A stretch of DNA of 64,000 nt from Xenopus tropicalis (taxonomy: Eukaryota; Chordata; Amphibia; Anura; Pipidae): the NCBI RefSeq assembly GCF_000004195.4, contig NC_030686.2, positions 45,209,961 through 45,273,960 on the forward strand, given 5' to 3'. This document shows positions 48,381 to 61,000 of the stretch, in pieces; position 1 is the stretch's first letter; each line of letters starts with the position of its first letter. The notes under the pieces were generated by a model. That model was not told where the DNA came from, did no database searches, and saw only the letters and a list, made by a program, of their open reading frames with translations. A program made the position numbers and the translations under genes.

Positions 48381-49081
48381 TTATAATGGTAGCGTCAGTC
48401 TGTCTCCGCGAGGCTCCGAGATGCCGGCTTCCAACAGGGAAGCTTTGAACTGAGCCAGAACTCCCTGAATGCTCTTGATGAAGCCCTTGGACAAGGGGAA
48501 GAGGGGGAAGCCGATATCGGGGTAGCCTCGTTTGTCAGGGAGGAAACTACGATAGCTCTTTCTGCGCTTCTTTGGTTTGACGCTGGGCTGCCCGCCCCCA
48601 GCCGCCCCTCTTGGCTCATCTGAGAGACTGGCGCCCCCCGTGGCGCCTTTGCTTGTGCTTTCCAAGTCAGAGAATTGCTGGGACTCCCCCGGGGACATGG
48701 TGGAGGCACCGCATCCAGAATCATCTAGGTCCTTGGAATCAAGAGTTGGCTCCGGGGTGCACTCCGGCTCCGTCGGGCTGTACGGCACTATACACGGGTG
48801 CTCCTGCCCGTTCCTGTGCTCGCCTCCTCTTTCTACCATGGAATTGGTTTCTAACCAGTTCTCTATGCGATGCGCCAGGCGCCAACCGCTGCTCTGAAAG
48901 TGCTCGCGGATCTCCTGTTGGAAGACTTCCACCGGCCTCCGCAGCATCTGCGTCATGGACTGGACCACGCGGATAAGCGCCATCTCGTTGTAACATCGGC
49001 TGTTCTCGTAGCCTTCCTGCAAGCCTCGGTCACTGTCGAAACCCGCTTCGTTGTAGTACGGCTCATTCACTAAAATAAGGC
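48381..49081 (-). CDS. ube2o: ube2o exon 18 (terminal)
   Basis: Begins after a poly-C acceptor ending 'ccccag'. Encodes residues 1046-1278: [19 protein letters not shown], the helical end of the UBC domain, a variable acidic/Ser-rich linker and the basic [10 protein letters not shown] tail. Stop TGA at 48383-48381. Confidence 0.95.
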
Positions 49082-52000
49082 CTGGGGGGGGGGGCAAGAA
49101 AATGGATTTTAGGTTACGGGAAATAATGACAGGTTTTTAATAGGATAAAGAAGATAAAGCCGATACCCACCTTGTATAGAGATTAGCACCTGCAGGAGAC
49201 TGGACTTGCTGGTCCACCTCTCGGTACCCTGTGGGCACAAACATCCGTGAGAATTTGGAGCTTTGGTGGCGGCGGGTTGGGTTTGGGTGGATTTGCTCAT
49301 AACAGAACTTACCTTTCCTATCCAGGTCCCCAGGAGGCTGACGCACACTTTCCCATTGTCATAGAGGTTGGGGTTTAGCTTGCCGCTGCACTGAGACAGG
49401 TACCGGAACAATGGGGGCACCGCCGGGTAGATATTGGGGAGCTGCATGTCGAACAGGAAGAGCCCATCCTCATACGGGGTGCGCGTCGGCCCTTTAATAA
49501 GTGCAGAGAACAGATCCTACGGCAGGAGAGAGAGAAAAGAGAAAGAAGGTGTGGGGAGATTATTATATATACAGTTATGGGATCCGTTATCCGGAAACCC
49601 GTTATCCAGAAAGCTCCGAATTACGGAAAGGCCATCTCCCATAGACTCCATTTTAATCAAATGATTCAGATTTGTAAATTAAGACATAAGATATAATTAC
49701 CCCTTATTGGGGGCAGAACAGCCCTATTGGGTTTATTTAATGGTTAAATGATTCCCTTTTCTCTGTAATAATAAAACAGTACCTGTACTTGATCCCAACT
49801 AAGATATAATTACCCCTTATTGGGGCAGAACAGCCCTATTGGGTTTATTTAATGGTTAAATGATTCCCTTTTCTCTGTAATAATAAAACAGTACCTGTAC
49901 TTGATCCCAACTAAGATATAATTACCCCTTATTGGGGCAGAACAGCCCTATTGGGTTTATTTCATGGTTAAATGATTCCCTTTTCTCTGTAATAATAAAA
50001 CAGTACCTGTACTTGATCCCAACTAAGATATAATTACCCCTTATTGGGGCAGAACAGCCCTATTGGGTTTATTTAATGGTTAAATGATTCCCTTTTCTCT
50101 GTAATAATAAAACAGTACCTGTACTTGATCCCAACTAAGATATAATTACCCCTTATTGGGGCAGAACAGCCCTATTGGGTTTATTTAATGGTTAAATGAT
50201 TCCCTTTTCTCTGTAATAATAAAACAGTACCTGTACCTGATCCCAACTAAGATATAATTACCCCTTATTGGGGGCAGAACAGCCCTATTGGGTTTATTTA
50301 ATGGTTAAATGATTCCCTTTTCTCTGTAATAATAAAACAGTACTTGTACTTGATCCCAACTAAGATATAATTACCCCTTATTGGGGGCAGAACAGCCCTA
50401 TTGGGTTTATTTAATGGTTAAATGATTCCCTTTTCTCTGTAATAATAAAACAGTACCTGTACTTGATCCCAACTAAGATATAATTACCCCTTATTGGGGC
50501 AGAACAATCCTATTGGGTTTAATTTATGTTTTAATGTTTTTTTAATAGATTTAAAGTATGGAGATCCAAATTACAGAAAGACCCCTTATCCGTCAAACCC
50601 TTGGTCCCGAGCATTCTGGATAATGGGTCCTATACCTGTATATATGTTCCTTTCCTTATTGACATCACGTGTGCAGGGGATTGTGGGATTGGGAGGATAC
50701 AGGCTGAGGGACAGGCAACTACGGTTACATTTTATTTGAGTCACAAAGTAGTCGGCCAGACCAGCAGGGAACAGGGGGCGGGGCTTAGGGAACAGGGGGT
50801 GGGGCTTAGGGAACTGTTCCAACCAGATTATTACATTAAGTCATGAAATGTTGAATATGTTTGTAACTGATGTATATTGTGAAGTTGCTTGACATTATGT
50901 TTACTTTTCAAAAAGCGTAAGTTGTGTTTGGGTGGAGTTCCCCTTTAGTTACAGGTTTTTTTGGCTCCCACTCTCGGGCAAACAAATTGGTATTTACCAT
51001 TCGGTCTTCAAAGGTCTTCACCATGATGCCGTCCGGGAGGGAAGTCGCCAGCAGAGCCATCTCTTTACGCACGGTGCTGAAGAACTTCTTGGCTTCCGGG
51101 GCTTGGAACTCCAGCTTCTTAAAGGCTTGGCTCTCTAAGGGGGGAGGAAGCACGGGATTGTGGGTAAGCACTGGCACAGGAAGTGATCCAGGAGGGGGAA
51201 GATACTAAGCGATGATACATACCGGGGGCAGTTTCAAGCACAGAGAAGACCTCCCCTTTGGCGCTGGTGAAGATGACGCCGGGTTTGCCGCCGCTCTGCT
51301 GGCACAACACGGGCGTGTCACTCGGCCATTCTGACCGGACGGGCGTCTGCGCTTCAGCTTTCTCCTCCTTCTCAGTCTCGGGCGCCGACTCCATCTTTTC
51401 CTCCTCAGCTATGGCCACATTGTCCAGGGTTTTCTTGAGGTTCTCCTGCAGCTTCTTTATATCATCCAGGAACTTCTTCTCCCGAGTGAACTTCTCCGGC
51501 TCGGCTGTGGGGGAGGTTGGGGAGCCGGTGAGCAGCTGTTCTACCGTCATGTTCTTCAGGCTCTCCAGGATCTTAATGGCCTCCTTCAGCTCCTTAAAGC
51601 TCTTCACAATCCCTTCTTTCTCATTCACTTTCACGCCGAGAACTCCCAGATCCGCGGCCGCAGCCAATGCAGCGCTCTGTTCCGCCTCGTCTTGCGCCGG
51701 TTCCTGCATCGGCTCTGCGGGGGCGGTCTCATTCTGTGAAGCCGCCGCCTCCTCCCCCCCCGCCGCCCGAGGGATTTCATCTTCCGTCAGCCCGTTGTCC
51801 GTTTCCCAGCTGTCGCTCTCATCCTCCCATTCATCAGACGAGGCGCCGCTGGAGCTGCTGTCCACGGAGTCATAAAAGGATTCCTCCAGTTCGGATTCCA
51901 CGTTATACAGATGCTGGGGAGTCAAAAGGAAACAATTTGTAGGTGCAGCAGTCTCCAGAACAGAGAATGCGGCCTGTAACCCACAGGACCCAGTATCCAC

Positions 52001-55000
52001 AGGACCCAATATCCACAGGGCGAGTATGAGTTCTTCCTTCCACCCTCCTTCCCCACTTCCTCTACCATCAGCCCCTATCAGTGGGTGTGTGCCTGCTACA
52101 CCCCTCCCCCTTTGTGACATCAGAGATGGGGTGGGCCCCAATATTTATACAACACACTTACCTGTGGGAGGACAATAGTCCGGGAATTATCAGCCCAGAT
52201 CACTTCGACTTTGCTGCTCACGTCCACCCGAGCCACCTGCCCCACCGACGGCTGCAAAACAGGGAAAGGGGGTTTAATCACCTTAAATAAATGTAACAGC
52301 CACCGGTAACGGCATCTGGAATAAAAAGTTCCCACCTGGCTGGCATCAGGAAAGGCTTCTGGATCAGAGTTGCCAATGCGGATCACTATGTCTGTGGCTC
52401 GGAATCGGAAATCTGGATGGTCAACAATGTCATACACACTGACATCCTCCTCTTCCCCAACAAGCTGAGAAACAGTAAGAGACATGTTTGTGTGTATGGC
52501 TGAAGCAGAGCATGATGGGGCACACAGTATCACCCGGCTAACAGTCTTGCACCCCTGCCCAACATGGCGGGCCCAGCACAGCCCAGAGAAGCAGGACGGC
52601 CACTAATCAGTAAATCGACAAAAACCTTTGAACACAAAGAAATAACAGAACCCCGTGCCGTACGGTCCATAAAATATAGTTCTGGCTCAGGGAAGGGACA
52701 TGTCGGGTCACAGCGATTCCGTAACTCACCTCCGTATCGTCCCCATTCAAATTCAGCTTGATCCATTTTACCACACAAGTACGGCCCGTGTGATCCCCAG
52801 ACTGCACCACTCCGTATATACTGGGGTCCTGGGCAGCGTGGGCTGTTGGGGGAGAGAGAAGGAAAAGGCTATTTCAGATGAACCGGAGAGCGTCATTCTG
52901 TAAATCTGTTTGTCTTAAACCCACATATTTACTGTTATTTGCCCCTCACTCTCCCCACTCATCTGCCCCTCACTCCGTCTCTGCCCCTCACTCCGTCTCT
53001 GCCCCTCACTCCGTCTCTGCCCCTCACTCCGTCTCTGCCCCTCACTCCGTCTCTGCCCCTCACTCCGTCTCTGCCCCCCCTCACTCTGTCCCATTCATCT
53101 GCCTGTATGCCCCCTGCTCTGTCTCTGCCCCACTCATCTGCCCATATGCCCCCTGCTCTGTCTCTGCCCCACTCATCTGCCCGTATGCCCCCTGCTCTGT
53201 CTCTGCCCCACTCATCTGCCCGTATGCCCCCTGCTCTGTCTCTGCCCCATTCATCTGCCCGTATGCCCCCTGCTCTGTCTCTGCCCCACTCATCTGCCCA
53301 TATGCCCCTCGCTCTGTCTCTGCCCCACTCATCTGCCCATATGCCCCCTGCTCTGTCTCTGCCCCACTCATCTGCCCATATGCCCCCTCGCTCTGTCTCT
53401 GCCCCACTCATCTGCGCGTATGCCCCTGCTCTGTCTCTGCCCCACTCATCTGCCCATATGCCCCCTGCTCTGTCTCTGCCCCACTCATCTGCCCGTATGC
53501 CCCTTGCTCTGTCTCTGTGCATCTAACATTACTGACCTCTCTTGTCGACTACAAAGTCCCCGGGGCAGAACTCGTTGTTATCCAGATGCTGGATCGGTAC
53601 CAGTTCATTAGAGCGGATGTTGGTCTCAACGCTCCCATCTTGCCACATAACGTCAGCCGTGGTCACAGTGGTTATAACCTCGACAGCCACCCTGCAGGGA
53701 CAGCCATAGATGACAATGTAAAACGACCAGAGGGGGCGCTGCAGCTACATAGCTGCCCTTTGCTTGGCACTCTGGGAGGGTCCATTACTAATACCAACCT
53801 GTCGCCATGTTTGAACTCTCTGTATACTTTGCTCTTTTTCTTCTTCTTATGTTTCCTCTTGAGGTTCCGGATGGACAGGGGGATGCTCTTCTTGCGCCCA
53901 GCGCCGCTGCCACTTTGGGAAGAAGCCGTAGAACTGGCCGAGGAAGTCACCGAGCTGGTCTCGTCGGTATCCCCTGCGGCTTCATCGTCGGCGTCCTGTT
54001 CCGAGGAATGCAGCTGGAGGCCCTGGAATATTTCCCGGAAGGTGCCCAAAGGCTGCTCTTTGGTTGGGCACTCCGGAACGTTCGGTTCCTCGGGGGGTTC
54101 CCCTTCCAGCTTGGCAGAGACAAGATCTTCCTCGGTTGCCCTTGCTGTGGGTATTTCATACGACGGGGGCACTGTGGAGTTTTTTTTGAGGAGTTCAGTA
54201 GGGTTGGAGGGATCCTGGGTACATGAGATTATCTTGACTATCTGCTTCTCCCGTAGCTTTTCCACCTGCTGTGTATGGACCAATGGTGAGACAGAAAATC
54301 AGGTGTTACATCTCCTACCATGATAAACAACCCCCCCATGCCAGTGCCAGCTAATACCCTTTGCTTGGGCCGCTACCTCTGCAGCCTTCAGTGGCCCTAC
54401 CTTCCTGGTGACGGTGACCTCCCCCAGCAGGCAGTTCTTCTCGAGACTTTCACACAGAATTTTGGTGGGTTCCACCTTAGTGGGGAAGATGTACAGACAG
54501 CGCTCTCCCAGCTGCCTCTGCGTGTGGTCGAAGGAGCCCAGTCGTTTCACTCTGAGGGGAAACAGAACAGCAGCTCATGGAGTTGCCCATATCGCCCTCT
54601 AGTGGAGGAACAGTTTGGGTGCACTGGAAACTCCCACCCCATTGGCTCAGGTTGGACTCACCTAGACAGGTTCTCCTGAGTAATCACAGCGGGTGGGGGG
54701 TCCATGGAATCGGTGCCGCCGAGACAAAAGCTTTTTGTGATCCAAGTAACTCGTAATTCAGTGACTTGCACCTGTAACGCGGGGGGGAGAATGAACGCAC
54801 ACGCGTGTTACACGCACATATACGTAAGCATCACACACTGAGCAGGAAACGGGCGCTCTACCAGGAGATTAACCGGCTACAAGCACCAGAAATAAACTAT
54901 AAGGGGTGGGAGACGTTTCCCTGAAGCACCGGGTGCCGCCTGCATGGGCGGTCCCGACCTTCGACCTTCCGTGTCGCCACTAAATCATTACTTATTCATG

Positions 55001-58000
55001 AGCTAAAGTAATTATTCATGAGTGCACTACAGGGTCCAGCACGGCAAGCGCCACGGCTCCACACTAGGGTAGGGCACCCCCTTGGGGTATCTTGGAGCAG
55101 GTGGGGGGGTAATTAGCCGGATGGCCTGGTGAGGTTGGAATTGGGATAGCTAGGGTACACACTGCCCCCCCCCCCCCATACCGTATATGAGAGCTTCCTA
55201 TACAGTATGGGGGGAAAGGACTTCAGGTGGAAACTCATGAGTGGGGCACAATGGGCACAATGAAATGGCAACAGAAGTCACCAAGAGTAAAGGTCCCCAT
55301 CCATGGGCCGATTCTAGCTGCCGATATTGGCCCCTTAGACAGATTCGGCAGCTAATCGGCCCGTGTATGGGCACTACCGACGGCATGCCCGACCCATATC
55401 TAACCTGAAATTGGCCAGATCTTGATCGGGCAGGTTAGAAAATCTAGTCGGATCGGGGACCACATTGGCTCGTTGATACCATCCCCGGACCGACTTTGCC
55501 TATACCTGCCGTAATAATTCAATTGTTTGGCCCCAATTACCCTAAATTCCCCCCATATTGCCCACCCGTAGGTGGGGATATCGGGAGAAGATCCGCTCAC
55601 TTGGCGACATCGCCAAACGAGCGGATCTTATGGTGTATGGGGACCTTAAGAAAGCCCCAAGACTATAAGGATCGGCTCGCTCTGGTTTCATGGCTCCGGG
55701 CTGTACGGGCTCCGATCCTACACCAGATACAAACCCACCCCCAGTGGCACCCGTTTTGGTTACCCCAGAACTGCAGCGAAGGAGAGAGTGGAACTTTACC
55801 TCTTCCACCCCCACGCGAAACTTGCTCTTGGCACTCAGTACCGGCTTGACCCCAGAGAGCCACTGCACGCTGGAGAACACCTTGGAGGGGCCGATCAGTA
55901 CTTGCCCAGGGTAAAAGCCATAGGAGTCATCAAAGAACAGCCCCTAAAGGTACAACATAGAGATGTGAATTGGTCAGTTTGGAGCCGTTGGCCCCGCCTC
56001 CTAGCGATACCGGAGGAACAGGAAGTAAATGAGAGAGTTACCGAGTCGCTGGCGTGGGGGCAGACGTCGTACAGTTTGGACGCATCCTCGGTGCTCATGG
56101 AACATCTGCAGCAAGCGGGGGAGGAAAAGGAAGATCCCTGAGAAACCCAGTTCAGTCCGACCCAATCTCATTCCCCCTCTCTACACACAGCACCCATTAA
56201 GCACCCATTAAGCACCCATAGCGCTTATTCCCTAATACCCCCAACGAAGTGCCCTTATAACATCTGCTCTGCAGAATGGGCCGAGGGTTCTGCCGATACC
56301 TGGCGCCGTTGGACAGCTTGAGGACAACCTGGTTCTTCAGATCATACACTTTGCCCAGCCAGCAGTCGTAGGCAATGTAATCCCCGTACATGATAGGCTG
56401 GAGAGGCAACAGGAGAGGAGCCAATCACAAAGATGCAAGAGAATGAATAGAAGACACAGAACATTACAGTCGGGGGTCTATAGAGATTGGACCCTCAATG
56501 GAACCACATGACCCAGAGCCATTACTATAAAGGAAGACCCTGTGACTGCCAGGGGCCCTGTGGGGTTCTAAATGATTTCACTGCGGGGCCCGGTAACCGG
56601 CAGTTGCCAAGGCGACATCTCACCCAGATGTGGTGCAGCTCCTTACTGTTGACCGGATGCAGGAAGCAGTTGGTCCCCACCACTTTCACCACGCAGTCTA
56701 TGTTCACGTCGATCACCGTGCCGCACTGGCTGTCCTGGGGGGGCACAACGGGACGGGGGTCAGCGAGGGAGCGATACGGAGCACCGACAGTGCAGCTCAT
56801 ACGGCCACTTACCTTTGTACCCATCCGACGCACAACATCCCTGGGCACCAGCGAGCGGTCCTCCAGCTTTAACTGCAACACAAGGAAAGGCAATGGCATT
56901 ACACTGGCACAGAATGGGCACTGCATGTACATACGGGCGGGAGGTGCCATATTGCTTTCCCAGGGCACCAATGGGATAGTTCCCCTTTGTAATTGTAACG
57001 TTACAGTAAGGTGCAGCTGCTCCACAGATTCTCTCAGCAACAAACTTCTATTTCTTCATAGAGACCAAGGTATTATACTTACTGCCATGGTCTTATAGTG
57101 AGGGAAACACTATGGCACCTCCTACCCATATGTATAAATACAAATATACAGAGAAGGAATGTTCTGGGCACACAATAAGCTGTACCCTCATACTGTACTG
57201 TCTAAGGGAAACACTATGGCACCTCCCTCCCATATGTATAAATACAAATATACAGAGAAGGAATGTTCTGGGCACACAATAAGCTGTACCCCCATACTGT
57301 ACTGTCTAAGGGAAACACTATGGCACCTCCTACCCATATGTATAAATACAAATATACAGAGAAGGAATGTTCTGGGCACACAATAAGCTGTACCCCCATA
57401 CTGTACTGTCTAAGGGAAACACTATGGCACCCCCTACCCATATGTATAAATACAAATATACAGAGAAGGAATGTTCTGGGCACACAATAAGCTGTACCCC
57501 CATACTGTACTGTCTAAGGGAAACACTATGGCACCCCCTACCCATATGTATAAATACAAATATACAGAGAAGGAATGTTCTGGGCACACAATAAGCTGTA
57601 CCCCCAAACTGTACTATCGAATGGTAACAATATGGCAGCTCCGAGCACTTATTGTAATGTCCTGGGCATGGCAGTTACCTGCTGTATCTCTCCTGGGGGT
57701 ATGTGGGGTTAGTAAATATTCACATACAGACAGTGGCTGCTGATTTGGCCTCGACTAACAGAATGGGCAGATATACCATAGGTTTGGGCCCAAAATCATC
57801 AGTTACCCCGACCCATCTGATTGGGGCTTATTCAGGTGGCCCCAAGTGGAGAATCTGGTTGGTTAGTGTTGCTGTGTATGGGGACATAGATACAAGGGGC
57901 ATTATCTGACTGTTGCCCTGGATCTGATGGAACAGCTCGGTGCAAGGGACCTGGTTCTGCTCATCTATTGGGCAGCGCAAGGGTACAAATCTTACACGCG

Positions 58001-61000
58001 GCTACTGTAACTATGCTGGTTGCTATGGTGTCTACACTGTAGTTCCTTGCAGTGAATGTGACTGGGGCAACTAGGGCTTCTCACCCCTTCCAATAAAAAG
58101 GCTCAATGCACGGATATGGACTTCCCGGAACGTATGTTCCATTAGCACCTGCCTATTCCCCATGTGGCTATTAATTAGGGTTGGGGGGCAGTTGTACTTC
58201 TAATTGCCCCACCCCCCCAGTAATACAGGCCCAGTATCAGCTCTAAACAATACCCATTAACATGTATATATCAGGTACGAAACCCCCAATCTGGGCCTGT
58301 TTGGGCCTACAGCGCCAAATATCCGCCGGCTCAGCCCGACTCCCAGAGCGACACACAGCGCAGCGTTAATAACATTCCCCCCCCCCCCCCCGGGATGCTC
58401 CTCTCAGTACAGGGACCCCTGGGAATGCACAGTCATCACCGGTGAGTTACAGGGAATTACAATGGAGCTGCTCAGCTAAACAAAAGCCCCCAGTACCAAT
58501 ACAATAACCGGGGGGGGCTCTGGAACAGCCGAGTGCCTTATTCCCTGGGGTGGAACATTGCCCTACCTGCCAGAACACTCCTGGGATACAATGCAGACAA
58601 ACTGCATCAATGGGGGGGGGGAGGGGGGCGCCATTAGCCAGGTGAGCCCCCCCCCTCCCCGCACTCCGACCAGGATAATGCAGAATTCAGTGCCTATAAT
58701 ACGTTATATATAATAATTCGGGAGATTATAGCCCCTGAGCCCCACTGATATCTAAGGGTGACGTTATGATTTGACCCCCCCCCCCCGCTATAAGGAAAGG
58801 GTTGGGCTGAGCTATATAATAAAAGGCCAGTCCCGGGGTGTTTCTGAGCAGTTGTGCCAATTCCCAGGGATAGGAGGCGCACTGCTGCCTGTAGCAAATA
58901 CCCCCACACAGGCTGCCGCTGCCCGGCTATTAATAGTCTTATCAATCCCCCATAGGGCTCTGCCGAGACCGGCTATAGGGGGGCCGCCCCAGCCCAGCCA
59001 GGATTGGGAGGGAACGCTCTCGCCGGCGCACAGAGACCCCCGGGGGCGGCACGTACAAGTGCTGAGTAACTGAGCCAGAGGCAGGATTCTATACTCACTC
59101 CCTGCAATGCCAACTCCCAGCACTGCCCCCCCCCCCCCCCCCCCATGATACATTACAGTGAGGGCACATTCTGGGACGGGACCCTCCAGCGGCCCAATGC
59201 CCCCCCCCCCCCCGCGGCTCTGGATTGCCTAACAGACACGCTCAGTTCTGCACAGTCATGTGACTTATCTGCCTTGCAAAGTGTTATCACCGCACTCCCA
59301 GCCAGTAACACCCCCCCCCCCAGACACCACCAAGTGTTACCAGATAACAGTGTATTCACATATATACATACACCCCTGGCACTGTGACTGGCACCTACCA
59401 GGGCCCGGCTGCTTGTTGGCCAGTAGAACATCTGGAACAAGTTACCCAGTCCCGGGGGGGGGGGGGGGGCCATGTCTCTGTGTCTCTGTACAGCATCACC
59501 TCCTGCCTAATGGGAGCCAAAGGCCTAGCCGGCCCATCTGCCACTGCCTCACCATTTGGGACCCCCCCCTCCCATTTTGCCGGCTGGTTTATCCTTGTCC
59601 CCAACAGATCCAGGGTCGTCACATTGACAGCAAATGCCCCAAAGGATTCTGGTAGTGCGGCTCCTGCACTATTCCTGTCCATGCGAGGGGGTGTGGGGGG
59701 CAATCATGAGCAGCAATTGCCCCAATTATAATGTGTTCAGTGACCCCCCCCATCCCTATTTTTGTATTTCCCCACCCACCCTGCTCCCACTCCTAAACCA
59801 AGCGACTGTTTTTGCTTTACTTGCTCTCGCAGCAGGAGGGCCCCCCAATAGAGGCTTCTCCAGCAGTGCCAGGACCCATAGTACAAACACACATGGGCAC
59901 GGCTGGCAGGCTGCCCAATGACATGCTGAGGATGCTATGGGGGGGGGGGGGGGGCTAGCAGTACCAGGCACAGTGTGACAGGTTATTATACTGTCAGACA
60001 CTTACATTCCAACTTACATTCCCCCCCAGCATCTCGCCCCCCCCCTCCGGCTCATATGCACAGTCATCACTTTGCAGCTGGATTATTCCAGGCCTCACAG
60101 CAGCCGCAGCTCGTGCCCCACTACCCGCCCATGCCCCCCCCTCGTCTGTGCCCCTGCTACCCGGCCATGCCCCCCCCCGTCTGTGCCCCCGCTACCCGGC
60201 CATGCCCCCGCTACTCGCCCCGCTAACCACCCGTGCCCCCATCCTAATCTGCCCAATGTGACATGGGCCCAGGCCAGAATTAGGGACGGGGGGGGTAGGC
60301 ACTGGGCCCAACAGCTACATACATAGAGACTGCAGTTCCGGGCCCTGAGGGACAGGCTGATGGGGGACACATAACACTCAGGGGACCCCAATATTTATTC
60401 ACCCTCTGTGCCCAACAACACTGCCCTTCACAATTAGGGAGTGACATGTACGGGGCCCCTCAGGCTGTAGCAAGGGGCAATAGGGATAGGAGGTTACCCA
60501 GACAGGAGAGACATTGGGATACAAAGCCTGGGGGGGGGGGGGGGGGTTAGGGACAGAGAAACAGCTAAACCCCTAAAGTACCACCTGTTACCTGTGCCCC
60601 CCCCCCCCCGTGCCACCAATCGGACACTAACGGCAGCTGCCTAGCAATGTGGCTTGTGCCCATCAAACCCAATGTTAGCAAGAAGCGCATCTGTAGTACT
60701 GCTCCCAGTGCAGCCATGGGGGGGGGGGGGCAATTAGATCTGCCTCTGCCTGACTGCACCCAGCATCCCATGGCAGCCACTGCTGAACCTGACGGGGCCA
60801 CAGGGAGGGATGAAAGGGCCACAGACACTACAGGGAGCCCAGGCCCAGATCTGAAGGACGGGTCCCACTGGGATACTGGGGGCTGTGGTTCATCAGCATA
60901 AAGAGTCCTAGGACGTGCCTGGGCATGGCCCCAGGGGGATGCTGGGAGTTGTAGGACGTGCCTGGGCATGGCCCCAGGGGGATGCTGGGAGTTGTAGGAC

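Noticed and set aside
51258..51875. 205-codon + strand frame rich in Ser
   Set aside because: Antisense shadow of ube2o exon 14 (acidic, Ser-rich).
52878..54323. 481-codon + strand open frame opposite ube2o exons 9 and 10
   Set aside because: It runs through the intron 10 VNTR and is antisense to well-supported ube2o exons.
57085..57615. CRISPR-like appearance of regular repeats (here and at 23.6, 34.98 and 63.2 kb)
   Set aside because: Units are contiguous, without unique spacers, in a eukaryotic intron/intergenic setting.
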